DNA of 64,000 bases from CAG-791 sp000431495 (lineage in GTDB: Bacteria; Bacillota; Clostridia; Lachnospirales; Lachnospiraceae), in NCBI GenBank assembly GCA_052117605.1, contig JBQKIT010000001.1; one strand, written 5' to 3'. Positions within the stretch are counted from its first letter, which is position 1. Every line of letters begins with the position of its first letter. Below, one piece after another: positions 1 through 7,731 of this stretch. The translations under genes and the position numbers were made by a program. The notes under the pieces were generated by a model that searched no databases, was not told the origin of the DNA, and saw nothing but the letters and a program-made list of their open reading frames with translations.

Positions 1-587
1 TTGTGTACGGAGACAAGGAAATTGACCTCGGAAAGCCGTTCCGCAGACTTACCATGGTGGAAGCCATCAAGGAAGAAACCGGAATTGACTTTGATCAGGT
101 GCAGACGGACGAGGAAGCGAAGAAGCTGGCAGTTGAGCGTCATATTGAGTTCGAGGAGCGCCACAAGAAGGGTGACATTGTAAATCTTTTCTTCGATGAG
201 TACTGCGAAGATAAGATGATTCAGCCGACCTTTATCATGGATCATCCGATTGAGATCAGCCCGCTGACGAAGAAGAAGCCCTCGGATCCTTCCAAGGTAG
301 AGCGCTTCGAGCTGTACATCAACGGCTGGGAGATGTGCAACGCGTATTCCGAGCTGAACGATCCCATCGATCAGAGAGAGCGTTTTGCCGCACAGGATGC
401 ACTTGCGGCAGCAGGCGATGAGGAAGCAAACCACACGGATGAAGATTTCCTGCATGCAATCGAGATCGGCCTGCCTCCGACCGGAGGCATCGGCTACGGC
501 ATCGACCGTCTGGTAATGCTGCTGACGAATTCCGCAGCCATCCGCGATGTTCTGCTGTTCCCGACAATGAAAACAGTCGGCAAGTAA
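1..587 (+). CDS. lysS: Lysyl-tRNA synthetase, C-terminal part (5' end outside window)
   Basis: Class II lysyl-tRNA synthetase, which charges tRNA-Lys in the cytoplasm. The window holds the last 194 codons, read from base 3, ending at TAA 585-587. The class II motif 3 is clear near the end (GGIGYGIDRLVML followed by IRDVLLFP), with the conserved Arg that contacts ATP. The HTDEDFLHAIEIGLPP stretch just before it is also typical of LysRS. No defect is seen. It is the chromosomal gene at the left edge of the mobile region. Identity is very secure; the start lies outside the window. Confidence 0.97.
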   Translation, partial: VYGDKEIDLGKPFRRLTMVEAIKEETGIDFDQVQTDEEAKKLAVERHIEFEERHKKGDIVNLFFDEYCEDKMIQPTFIMDHPIEISPLTKKKPSDPSKVERFELYINGWEMCNAYSELNDPIDQRERFAAQDALAAAGDEEANHTDEDFLHAIEIGLPPTGGIGYGIDRLVMLLTNSAAIRDVLLFPTMKTVGK

Positions 588-626
588 ATCCCCATTTTAT
601 GCGGGTTTGCGGCCTTGATTTTGGCT

Positions 627-927
627 TACTACATCACTACTACATCAATTTGGCGATTTCAGGCAGGTTAATCTAAGTCAAAATACATCATTGACAAAAC
701 GCGAATTATATCACCCTGTATTGGTTCAGTATGAACTGATACAGGGTGTTTTTATTTATATTGCATCGGCCGGCAAGGCCGATAAACACTGAGGCTTTTT
801 GAGTGTGCAGGGAAAAGTGAAGCAGCATATGAATTTTACTTCCGAGGATTCGTATATTTCGCAAAAGGTATCACAGTCTTTCGAGATCCTTTAAATACAG
901 GTGTTTTGAGCGGGTCATACTACATCA
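627..927. repeat. Three direct copies of TACTACATCA
   Basis: Identical 10-mers occur at 627-636, 638-647 and 918-927, with a partial copy (TACATCA) at 684-690. Two are 11 bp apart and the third is about 270 bp away. Clustered short direct repeats next to excisionase-like genes at an ICE end resemble arm-type integrase binding sites. That function is inference; the repeats themselves are seen directly. Confidence 0.5.
712..757 (+). terminator. Rho-independent terminator downstream of lysS
   Basis: CACCCTGTAT at 712-721 pairs with ATACAGGGTG at 739-748, extended inward by TTCAGT/ACTGA, followed by TTTTTATTT. A strong hairpin with U-run, about 125 bp after the lysS stop. Confidence 0.85.
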
Positions 928-1017
928 GCATTCGTATACTGTACATTTATCGTATAGTGAGGCATTAATATTGATGTTCAAGTGGTATACGGATATCTGA
1001 AGGGAGGCACTGAATCA

Positions 1018-1281
1018 ATGACACAGGAAAGTGCATATTACGACATCATCAGAAGAAGTGAAATCAAAGAGGAGAACAGGAAGCTGCGGCGGCTGTTTCT
1101 TCGTTATAAGGAAGCAGAGATCGTTTACAGCATCCAGCATAAGAAACTTCTGGAGCTTGCAGGGAAAGCAGGTGCCATCTATAGAATTGATGGGACAGTT
1201 CTGATCAACCGTGAGATATTTGAAGATTACCTGGAGCAGTTTCACGAGAAGAGCACGCTCCCCGGAATGGAGAAACAATGA
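1018..1281 (+). CDS. DUF6462-type small excisionase-like protein
   Basis: 87-aa protein starting at ATG 1018, preceded by AGGGAGG at 1001-1007. The core has the pattern of MerR/excisionase-type winged helices in ICEs: a region around RYKEAEIVYSI that picks a helix, a hydrophobic stretch with GAIYRIDGTVLINREIFEDYL, and a charged tail. Two related proteins are in this window (1278-1505 and 57184-57414). Proteins of this type are thought to bind DNA at element ends and steer integrase toward excision. The stop overlaps the next start, so the pair is translationally coupled. Family assignment is by pattern; its function here is inferred. Confidence 0.7.
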   Translation: MTQESAYYDIIRRSEIKEENRKLRRLFLRYKEAEIVYSIQHKKLLELAGKAGAIYRIDGTVLINREIFEDYLEQFHEKSTLPGMEKQ

Positions 1282-1505
1282 GCGGAATATTATGGAAATT
1301 CTCCGATCAGCTGGATGATGCTGACCGGATCATGATTCAGAAGGACTTCATTACCCTGAGTGATGGTGTCAGCTACTATGGACTAGGCAAGAAGCCATTC
1401 ACCCGTATTGCCAGAGAGGCCGGTGCCGTATATAAGATCGGCAAAATGGTTCGGATCAGGCGAGATATTTTGGAAGAGTATCTAAGGCAGATACAGAAAA
1501 AATGA
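1278..1505 (+). CDS. Second DUF6462-type excisionase-like protein
   Basis: 75-aa protein whose ATG overlaps the stop of the preceding gene by 4 bp. The same fold signature is visible: ITLSDGVSYYGLGKKPF, then AGAVYKIGKMVRIRRDIL and a final EYLRQIQ. Residues GAVYKIGKMVRI line up with GAIYRIDGTVLI of the neighbour and with KATYKVDKLVLV of the protein at 57184, showing a three-member family in one window. Probably a small DNA-binding accessory factor for recombination or element regulation. It is followed immediately by a strong terminator, so these two genes form their own short operon. Confidence 0.68.
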   Translation: MSGILWKFSDQLDDADRIMIQKDFITLSDGVSYYGLGKKPFTRIAREAGAVYKIGKMVRIRRDILEEYLRQIQKK

Positions 1506-1511
1506 CAAGAT

Positions 1512-1552
1512 AAAGGACAGGTTTCCGCGTGGGACAGCCTGTCCTTTTTTTT
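1512..1552 (+). terminator. Terminator after excisionase-like pair
   Basis: AAAGGACAGG (1512-1521) pairs with CCTGTCCTTT (1538-1547), followed by a T-run to 1552. Confidence 0.9.
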
Positions 1553-2184
1553 GGCCTCTCTGCATATCCCGTTTCATCCAATAAGAAATGCCATGATGAC
1601 AGCAACTGTACTGCAATAACCATATCGTTCATCGCATCAAAGATTCTAAAAAAAATTTCTTCAGTGACAAAAACACATCGCATTTTTTGCCCTCCAACTG
1701 GCCTAACTATAGAGACGTTTCAACGGAGGGGTTTCCCCAATGACTGATTGATCGGAAAGGATCCGGTAATCGGGATGGAAATGTCTGAAGCCTGTAAAGG
1801 CAGTGACAACTGAATACGTACATCTATCGGATTACATTCCGGTGTGTGGAGCCACCAAAGCGGTCCGCCATGATCCTTCCTGAGAGTAAAACGGGAAAAG
1901 CCTTCCCGCTCTTCTAAGGTTGGGGAGCGATTCTGACCAGCCCAAAACGCAGGGCAGCTACCTGTGAGGCGAAGATCCATGCCGGTGATAATGATACTTC
2001 CAGCGGTGGGCCGGCACGAGACGCGGGCGGGTGAGATTCCCATGGTACTTAAGTCGCAATTAAGAGATCCGACAGATCCTGGCCCGGGGGACGTGGTGCG
2101 AACAGGGCATTATAAGAAAACCTGAAATTCTCAGGTTTATAGCAGCTGCCGGTGTCAAGACCGCAGCTGCATTTGGAGGGAAGT
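1553..2184 (+). other. Long non-coding leader, possibly a structured RNA
   Basis: About 630 bp without a believable gene. It contains the 14-mer TGACAACTGAATAC at 1804-1817 (also found exactly at 16522-16535) and several GC-rich pairings, for example CATGCCGG near 1978 with CCGGCACG near 2013, AACCTGA/TCAGGTT around 2120-2139 and GCAGCTGC arms near 2143 and 2163. It leads into an attenuator at 2185-2220. I do not recognise a known RNA family. An untranslated regulatory leader for the repA/par operon is the simplest reading. Confidence 0.45.
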
Positions 2185-2220
2185 GCACCCTACGGGGAAG
2201 GGTGCGGCACCCTCTTTTTT
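2185..2220 (+). promoter_or_regulatory. Attenuator with mutually exclusive hairpins
   Basis: Three short segments are visible: GCACCCT at 2185-2191, AGGGTGC at 2199-2205 and GCACCCT at 2207-2213, followed by CTTTTTT (2214-2220). The middle segment can pair with either neighbour. Pairing with the third makes a Rho-independent terminator; pairing with the first (7 bp, 7-nt loop) prevents it. This is the layout of a transcription attenuator. It sits 30 bp before a small ORF and 165 bp before the DUF5688 gene. The sensed signal is unknown. Confidence 0.7.
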
Positions 2221-2250
2221 ATCAAGCTGATTTGAAGGGAGGTGAGTGTC

Positions 2251-2352
2251 TTGATTGTTTTTGCAGTTACAGGAGTATCGCTTGTTGCGGTATCGGTGAT
2301 TGGAAGAATTGCAGCGATGGAGGCGATAAATGTACTCCTGGAACTGCAGTGA
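2251..2352 (+). CDS. Small hydrophobic peptide, 33 aa
   Basis: TTG start at 2251, 8 bp after a strong GAAGGGAGG (2234-2242); stop TGA at 2350-2352. An in-frame GTG at 2242 is a less likely start because it lies within the ribosome site. The peptide is mostly hydrophobic (IVFAVTGVSLVAVSVIG) with an amphipathic tail, so it may be a single-span membrane peptide or a leader peptide working with the attenuator just upstream. I do not recognise a family. The good ribosome site is the main support. Confidence 0.5.
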   Translation: MIVFAVTGVSLVAVSVIGRIAAMEAINVLLELQ

Positions 2353-2385
2353 GTTAAGTGATTTCAACATGGAGGAAACGAATGA

Positions 2386-3393
2386 ATGGACGTTAGAGAA
2401 ATGAGTTATGAGGACTTCCTGAATCAGGCGGCGGCTGATCTCCAGATGCAGATGCCGGGTGTGGAGGTCGTAATCAGAGAAATGGAAAAGTTGCAGGGTG
2501 AGTCCTATCTGGGCCTTGCTTTTATGCAGGAAGGCTCTCCGGTACAGCCGATCATGAATCTGACGCATGAGTATGATCAGATTCAGCATGGAGCTGATTA
2601 TTCGAAGGTTTTGAAAGACGTAGTAAACAAGGTGAGTACGGCCCTTCAGGACAGGCATGGGTTCTCGCTGGAGCAGCTTACAGATTATGGGAGAGTTAAA
2701 GATAAGCTGGCCCTGCAGCTCGTCCCGCAAAAGGGGAATGAAAAGATCCTGCAGGATGTGCCGCACAGAGACATGGAGGATCTGGCGCTGATCTACCGGA
2801 TCGACCTTGGAGGAGGAGCGACGGCAACGATCCATAATAAAACCCTTGCGGAGTACGGAATCACAGAGGAACAGCTCCATGAGGATGCCATCAGGAGCGC
2901 TGCTGAGCTTCACCCTGCAAATATCGCGACCATGAGCGAGATGCTGGGAATGCCAGATATGGGAGGACCTGCACTGTATGTAGCCACTAATGACAACGGG
3001 ATCTTCGGCGCATCGGTCGTGGCGTATCCGGGAATGCTGGAAGAGGCGGCCCAGAGGCTTCAGGGAGATTATTATATCCTTCCTTCCAGTATCCATGAGG
3101 TGCTGCTGATTTCCGCAAAGGAAGCGCAGGATTATCACGATCTGGAGACGATGGTACGGCAGATCAATGAGACGGAGGTTTCACCCGCCGACAGGCTCTC
3201 GGATAAGGTTTATCGCTTTGACAGCAAGGACCGTATTTTTGAGCTCGCAGAGAAGCATGAAAAGCGAATGCAGGAGAAAACTTCTGAGAAGACGGCAGAG
3301 AAAGGCCTCGGAAAGCTGAAGGAGAAGAAAGCGGAAGCTGCCCTCCAGCCCAAAAGGCAGGCGCAGCCTGAAAGGGAGGCGATGGCGTTATGA
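2386..3393 (+). CDS. DUF5688 family protein
   Basis: 335-aa soluble protein, starting at ATG 2386 after GGAGG at 2371-2375. The N-terminus (MSYEDFLNQAAADLQMQ) and the central part (LALIYRIDLGG..ATIHNKTLAEYGITEEQL, then YVATNDNGIFGAS and YYILPSSIHEVLLI) match the DUF5688 family, common in Clostridia ICEs and prophages. The last 60 residues are Lys/Glu-rich and probably unstructured or coiled. The molecular function is not known. Its stop overlaps the next start (ATGA at 3390-3393), making it the first large gene of the replication/partition operon. Confidence 0.75.
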   Translation: MDVREMSYEDFLNQAAADLQMQMPGVEVVIREMEKLQGESYLGLAFMQEGSPVQPIMNLTHEYDQIQHGADYSKVLKDVVNKVSTALQDRHGFSLEQLTDYGRVKDKLALQLVPQKGNEKILQDVPHRDMEDLALIYRIDLGGGATATIHNKTLAEYGITEEQLHEDAIRSAAELHPANIATMSEMLGMPDMGGPALYVATNDNGIFGASVVAYPGMLEEAAQRLQGDYYILPSSIHEVLLISAKEAQDYHDLETMVRQINETEVSPADRLSDKVYRFDSKDRIFELAEKHEKRMQEKTSEKTAEKGLGKLKEKKAEAALQPKRQAQPEREAMAL

Positions 3394-3740
3394 CCAGGGA
3401 AGAGATGATGGGGCAGATCCTGCAGGAGATCCTGGTTCAGGGAGAATTCTACAGAAAGCGCTGCCATAAGTGTATGTTCTGGCATCCGAGGAAAGGCTGT
3501 CATCATAACTGGCACGGCTGCTACTACGTTCAGGAGGAAATCGAGAGCTGGATCGAGAAGGCTCAGAAGGCTGCGCCAAAGCTTACCGGAAAGCCTTCCT
3601 GCGAAGTCTGTCAGTTCCGGAATCATGCATCCAACTGCAGACTCCTTTGCACAAGACAGATCCTGAGGATGCAGGGGATCTGTTTTCCGGATAATGAACT
3701 GCTGAAAGCTTCGGAGGTGATGACGGTTGCCTGTGTTTGA
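3390..3740 (+). CDS. Cysteine-rich small protein, probable zinc-binding
   Basis: 116-aa protein with two Cys clusters: CHKCMFWHPRKGC..HGC (about residues 28-49) and CEVCQFRNHASNC..LC (about 71-88). The spacing suggests one or two zinc sites. It overlaps DUF5688 by 4 bp at its start, and the TTG start of repA lies inside its 3' end, so the three genes are tightly coupled. A smaller Cys-rich protein precedes repA in the inverted second ICE (28565-28783), which supports a conserved role next to the replication initiator. The function is unknown. Confidence 0.65.
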   Translation: MTREEMMGQILQEILVQGEFYRKRCHKCMFWHPRKGCHHNWHGCYYVQEEIESWIEKAQKAAPKLTGKPSCEVCQFRNHASNCRLLCTRQILRMQGICFPDNELLKASEVMTVACV

Positions 3741-4626
3741 CTATTTCTATCCGGAGGGTGCCGATCAATTCACCTTTTACCGGATTCCAAAACGGCTTTT
3801 TACCGATGCAGATCTGAAGTCGATGAGCAACGGATCAAAAATCCTGTACGGCCTGCTTCTGGACCGCGTAGATCTTTCTGTCCGTAACAAATGGATGGAT
3901 GAGAGGCGGAGAATCTATGTCATCTATACACTGGAGAGCATTATGCAGGCGATGAACGTGACGGATAAGCCGGCGACAAAGATGCTGGTGGAGCTGGAGG
4001 ACAGGGGCCTTATTGAGCGGGTAAAACCAGGACTTGGGAAACCCACAAGGCTTTATGTGAAGAACTTCTCCTCCCGTCCGGAGAATATCCGAGTCCAGAC
4101 TCGGAAAAACTCCGATTCAGGAGTCGGAGAAAGTACGACTCAGGACTCGGAGATATTCCGATCTAACTATATCAATATTAATGATACTGATAGGAGTGAT
4201 ACTGATCCTTTCCTTTCCGGAGAGGACGCGATGGGAAGACGTAAGCTCCTGGAACAGTACTTCAGGGACCAGCTCTCGTATGGCGACCTTGTGAGGGAAT
4301 ATCCCAGGGAGAAGGAGATGATAGACGGGATCCTCACGATGATTGTAGATACCTGCTCTTCCAACCGGCAGATGATCCGGATCGCCGGGGACGATAAGCC
4401 AGCCGCTGTGGTGCAGGGGCAGTTTATGAAGCTCACGGGTGATCATATCCGTTATGTTCTGCAGGGCCTTAAGAATAATACGACGCAGGTCCGGAATATC
4501 CGGCAGTACCTCATGGGGTCTCTTTATAATGCGCCGCTGACGATCGATGCCTTTTATACAGCACAGGTAAATCATGATCTGTATGGAACAGATGAGAATG
4601 AGGAAGGAAGTGATGCCTATGGCTAA
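3727..4626 (+). CDS. repA: Replication initiator RepA (RepA_N / DUF6017)
   Basis: 299-aa protein with a TTG start at 3727 after GGAGGTG. The N-terminal RepA_N winged helix is clear (FTFYRIPKRLF, then LKSMSNGSKILYGLLLDRV, and a wing with ELEDRGLIERVKPGLGKPTRLYV). A variable, DS-rich linker at about 115-160 separates it from a C-terminal DUF6017 domain (IDGILTMIVDTCSS..RIAGDDKPAAVVQGQFMKL..HIRYVLQGL). The same C-terminal pattern occurs in the copy at 27492-28436. RepA_N proteins initiate replication of plasmids and of excised ICEs. It is followed directly by parA and parB, a maintenance module. Confidence 0.85.
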   Translation: MPVFDYFYPEGADQFTFYRIPKRLFTDADLKSMSNGSKILYGLLLDRVDLSVRNKWMDERRRIYVIYTLESIMQAMNVTDKPATKMLVELEDRGLIERVKPGLGKPTRLYVKNFSSRPENIRVQTRKNSDSGVGESTTQDSEIFRSNYININDTDRSDTDPFLSGEDAMGRRKLLEQYFRDQLSYGDLVREYPREKEMIDGILTMIVDTCSSNRQMIRIAGDDKPAAVVQGQFMKLTGDHIRYVLQGLKNNTTQVRNIRQYLMGSLYNAPLTIDAFYTAQVNHDLYGTDENEEGSDAYG

Positions 4627-5443
4627 TGCACAGGTTACATGTATCGGAAACCAGAAGGGCGGCGTCGGGAAGACGACAACGACAGAGAGCCTTGCCGTGG
4701 CGCTCTCAAAAGCAGGGAAAAGGGTGCTGGTGGTAGATCTTGACCCGCAGGCAAGCCTCACCATCGCCATGGGAAATCCGTTGCCGGACGAGCTGGATAC
4801 CACTGTCACAGATATCATGCGGGATGTGATCGACGGGAAGGAGATCCAGAAGGGATGCGGGATCCTCCATCACGAGGAGGACATCGATCTTCTGCCTGCC
4901 AATATAGAGCTTGCCGGGATGGAAGCGTCACTTGTGAATGTCATGAGCAGGGAGACGATCCTGAAGGAATATCTTTCCACTGTCCGCAAGGATTACGACC
5001 ACATCCTGATCGACTGCATGCCATCTCTGGGGATGCTGACGATCAATGCGCTGACGGCGGCGGACAGTATCCTGATCCCCATGCAGCCACAGTATTTATC
5101 AGCCAAAGGGCTGGAGCAGCTGCTTTCTACGGTAAATAAGGTAAAGCGCCAGCTGAATCCGAAACTGCGGATCGAGGGGATTCTTCTCACCATGGTGGAT
5201 GGCAGGACCAATAACGCGAAAGAGATCGCGGAGCTGGTCCGGAATATATACGGAAAGAAGATTCCGGTCTTTGATACGGAGATCCCGCGTTCCGTCCGGG
5301 TGGCGGAGACGCCTGCGGAGGGAAAGAGCATCTTCGCCTATGATCCAAAAGGAAAGGCAACAGCGGCCTATGACCAGCTTGCAAAGGAGGTGATGCACAA
5401 TGCCCAGATCAGGCGCAAACATCAACTTGCGGAATCTCGATGA
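4619..5443 (+). CDS. parA: ParA-type partition ATPase
   Basis: 274-aa protein of the ParA/Soj/MinD family, using ATP to segregate the element or position its DNA. The deviant Walker A box NQKGGVGKTTT lies at about residues 11-21, DLDPQASL follows as the A' motif near 44, and the Walker B region reads YDHILIDCMPSLG. I chose ATG 4619 over 4613 because GGAAGGAAG (4602-4610) is then 8 bp away. It overlaps repA upstream and parB downstream (parB starts at 5400), as in a classic partition operon. Confidence 0.9.
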   Translation: MANAQVTCIGNQKGGVGKTTTTESLAVALSKAGKRVLVVDLDPQASLTIAMGNPLPDELDTTVTDIMRDVIDGKEIQKGCGILHHEEDIDLLPANIELAGMEASLVNVMSRETILKEYLSTVRKDYDHILIDCMPSLGMLTINALTAADSILIPMQPQYLSAKGLEQLLSTVNKVKRQLNPKLRIEGILLTMVDGRTNNAKEIAELVRNIYGKKIPVFDTEIPRSVRVAETPAEGKSIFAYDPKGKATAAYDQLAKEVMHNAQIRRKHQLAESR

Positions 5444-6335
5444 TATCTTCTCTACGGCAGAGGAGCGGGAGGAGGCAAAACTCGAGAAAGTATGGCAGAT
5501 CCCGCTGAAAGATCTGTATCCGTTCAAGGATCATCCCTTCCAAGTGCGGGACGATGAGGAGATGCAGAAGGTGGTAGACAGCGTAAAGGAATACGGCGTT
5601 GTGACACCGGCGATCGCAAGAAGGCGGCCGGAGGGCGGATACGAGCTGATTTCGGGGCACAGACGCCATCATGCTGCGGAGCTTGCCGGGCTTGAGACAA
5701 TGCCGGTCATTGTCAGAAACCTGGATGATGACGCTGCCGTGATCCTTATGGTGGACGCCAATCTCCAGAGAGAACAGATCCTGCCGAGCGAGAAGGCGAA
5801 GGCATATAAGATGAAACTTGAGGCAATCAAGCATCAGGGGCAGCGAAGAGATCTAACTTCTGGACAAGTTGTCCAGAAGTTCAAAACATCTGTAGAACAG
5901 GTGGCCAGTGATGCAGGTGAGAATTATAAGCAGGTCCAGCGCTATATCCGCCTGACAGAACTGATCCCGGAGATCCAGGAGATGGTGGACGATGGACAGA
6001 TGGCGCTGAACCCGGCGGTGGAGGTGTCTTATTTAAAACCTGAGGAGCAGAAAGGATTACTGGGGGCAATGGACTATGGCCAGGCAACACCTTCTCTCTC
6101 CCAGGCCCAGAGGATGAAGAACCTCTCCCGGGCAGGACTTTGTACCACGGAAGCGATGTGCGCGGTGATGAGCGAGGATAAGAAAAAAGATGTGGACAGG
6201 GTCGTGATTAAGAAAGAGGCGATCGAGAGATATTTTCCCAAGTCCTATACACCGCTGCAGATGGAGGAGACGATCATTAAACTCCTGGATCAGTGGCAGA
6301 AGAAAAGGACACGGGAACAGGGCCAGGACAGGTAA
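5400..6335 (+). CDS. parB: ParB/RepB/Spo0J family partition protein
   Basis: 311-aa centromere-binding partner of ParA. The ParB N-terminal nuclease-like domain shows IPLKDLYPFKDHPFQVR, then GVVTPAIARRR..YELISGHRRHHAAEL and MVDANLQREQILPSEKA, including the GHRR box that binds CTP in ParB proteins. A helix-turn-helix follows (residues about 155-190, VEQVASDAGENYKQVQRYIRL). The gene overlaps parA by 44 bp. No parS-like palindrome was identified. A short attenuator-like terminator follows within 40 bp of the stop. Confidence 0.88.
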   Translation: MPRSGANINLRNLDDIFSTAEEREEAKLEKVWQIPLKDLYPFKDHPFQVRDDEEMQKVVDSVKEYGVVTPAIARRRPEGGYELISGHRRHHAAELAGLETMPVIVRNLDDDAAVILMVDANLQREQILPSEKAKAYKMKLEAIKHQGQRRDLTSGQVVQKFKTSVEQVASDAGENYKQVQRYIRLTELIPEIQEMVDDGQMALNPAVEVSYLKPEEQKGLLGAMDYGQATPSLSQAQRMKNLSRAGLCTTEAMCAVMSEDKKKDVDRVVIKKEAIERYFPKSYTPLQMEETIIKLLDQWQKKRTREQGQDR

Positions 6336-6371
6336 TGCAGACGGAATACAGATACGTTGCAGAGCATAGAA

Positions 6372-6406
6372 CCGCGGATCAGGAAGGATCGGCGGATTTT
6401 TTATTT
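6372..6406 (+). terminator. Terminator/attenuator before the next gene
   Basis: CCGC-GATC (6372-6380) pairs with GATC-GCGG (6387-6395), followed by ATTTTTTATTT. It lies between parB and the gene at 6419, only 13 bp before that ATG. A variant of the recurrent leader motif (GGAATACAG) is present just upstream at about 6343-6351. Confidence 0.7.
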
Positions 6407-6418
6407 CAGGGAGGATAC

Positions 6419-7108
6419 ATGAGAAAAAGCTGTAGTGCAGAAGAGATGAAAGAAATGAAAGAGATGGCAGAGATGAAGGATCTCCTGGTGGAGGTGATTC
6501 AAAAGAATGACCTGCCGGAACCATTCGTTGCAGAGACGATCGATTCCTGCGCGGATATTTTGAAGGAGATAACGGCAGGCCTGCAGGGGACAGTGGATAT
6601 TTTGAAGGCACTGTCTGCAAAGAGGGTCGATCATATAGGAGATTCCGGAGAAAAGAATCTGTCCAGTGAGGAAAATGCATCCATGGATAGCAATTCCAGG
6701 GAAACCACGCATAAGGAAGAGGATATGCCCGACTCTGCAGACCTGGAGGATGGTGAAATAGATCCGTCTGAGATCTATCCCTCTGTGGTCGTTTACTATC
6801 CGGGCTTTGCCCCTCGCATCGGGACGGCGGAAACCTTTATGGACATGCTGGATCTCACAGATCCCCATGTAAAGGAGATCCGGTTCAAAGAGACGGATTT
6901 TCTGATTGCCTTTAATGAGCAGGACGTAAAAAAGGTATGCGATACGTATTACCTGACAGGCCTCGCCATGATCTACGCAGCGGATCAGGAGGAAAAGCTT
7001 CGGCCGCTGACCTGTGAGGAGATCCTGAAGATCAGCGCCATCATCCGGCATATGGAGACGGAGGCTTTGATAAACGGCGCGGCAAAGCCTGCTTTTGCAG
7101 TCTGCTGA
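6419..7108 (+). CDS. ICE hypothetical protein, acidic
   Basis: 229-aa acidic protein. ATG 6419 is chosen because GGGAGG lies 6 bp upstream; the ORF is open further 5' but passes through the terminator. The N-terminal 20 residues repeat KEM (MKEMKEMAEMKDLL), which suggests a helix. A low-complexity acidic/serine region spans about 75-125, and a folded C-terminal part (SVVVYYPGFAPRIGTAETFMDML, then FNEQDVKKVCDTYYL) ends the protein. No family is recognised. It sits between the partition module and the surface-protein operon. Confidence 0.6.
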   Translation: MRKSCSAEEMKEMKEMAEMKDLLVEVIQKNDLPEPFVAETIDSCADILKEITAGLQGTVDILKALSAKRVDHIGDSGEKNLSSEENASMDSNSRETTHKEEDMPDSADLEDGEIDPSEIYPSVVVYYPGFAPRIGTAETFMDMLDLTDPHVKEIRFKETDFLIAFNEQDVKKVCDTYYLTGLAMIYAADQEEKLRPLTCEEILKISAIIRHMETEALINGAAKPAFAVC

Positions 7109-7126
7109 TAAGGCAGGCCTTTATTA

Positions 7127-7720
7127 ATGGATAGAACGGAGAAGAGGATGAGAAGAAGAAAATACCGGACACCATACCTTCTTGCCAGGATGTTTGAGGC
7201 ACTCGTACTTATCATGACGGTTCTCATGATTATCCTGGCGGGGACTGTACTGATGTTGCATCTTTGCGGGATACAGACCTACATCGTGATGAGCGGCTCT
7301 ATGGAGCCTGTAATCCATACGGGGGCAGTTGCCCTGATCGATACGACAGACCGGTATGTCGGGATCGGGGATATCGCTGCATACCGTCTGGGAGATGGGG
7401 ACGATGAGATCCTGATCACGCACAGGGTAATAGACAGGCAGGACGGCAATTACATCATGAAGGGCGACGCCAATGATTCCGAGGATGAGAAACCGGTAAG
7501 CCCTGCGCAGATAGAGGGAAGTTATGTGGGGCAGATTCCGAAGGCAGGATATGCGATCAATACGCTGGGGAAAAGAGGTCTGATCGGAATTGTGCTCTGG
7601 ATCACTTCCCTCAATATTCTTTCATCGCTTCTGCGGGATATCACATATCGCCGGTACCGGCGAAGAACCCATAACTCTGGCCGCAGGACGTCTGTTCCTG
7701 CGGGGATGAAAGACAATTGA
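7127..7720 (+). CDS. sipW: SipW-type signal peptidase I
   Basis: 197-aa membrane-bound signal peptidase of the ER/archaeal type found in Gram-positives as SipW. One transmembrane helix at about 21-47 is followed by the catalytic SGSMEP box (Ser near 57) and LITHRVID, where His replaces the usual Lys; KGDAND is the third conserved box. A second hydrophobic helix lies near 152-170 and a basic tail ends it. SipW enzymes process TasA-like secreted fibre proteins, and two proteins with that kind of signal (7732, 9274) follow, so this is a dedicated processing enzyme for the operon. Confidence 0.9.
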   Translation: MDRTEKRMRRRKYRTPYLLARMFEALVLIMTVLMIILAGTVLMLHLCGIQTYIVMSGSMEPVIHTGAVALIDTTDRYVGIGDIAAYRLGDGDDEILITHRVIDRQDGNYIMKGDANDSEDEKPVSPAQIEGSYVGQIPKAGYAINTLGKRGLIGIVLWITSLNILSSLLRDITYRRYRRRTHNSGRRTSVPAGMKDN

Positions 7721-7731
7721 AGGAGGATTCG

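Larger units (their letters stand above)
588..1017. other. Intergenic region between lysS and first ICE gene
   Basis: No convincing ORF. It holds a strong terminator (712-757), three copies of a TACTACATCA repeat, and a small GC-rich hairpin near 767-782 (CATCGGCCGGCAAGGCCGAT). The junction of chromosome and ICE should lie in it, but an exact attL cannot be fixed from one end. Confidence 0.6.

Noticed and set aside
588..1017. tRNA gene as attachment site next to lysS
   Set aside because: No cloverleaf or CCA-ending tRNA sequence could be folded from this region or elsewhere in the window.
2100..2220. T-box or metabolite riboswitch
   Set aside because: No T-box AGGGTGGNACCGCG consensus or other known aptamer core was seen. 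The AGGGTGC-GGCACCC hairpin looks superficially like a T-box end but lacks the specifier structure.
2155..3138. 327-codon open frame on the minus strand opposite DUF5688
   Set aside because: It has no ribosome site and odd composition, and lies opposite a well-supported gene with a good start. It is a shadow of GC-biased third positions.
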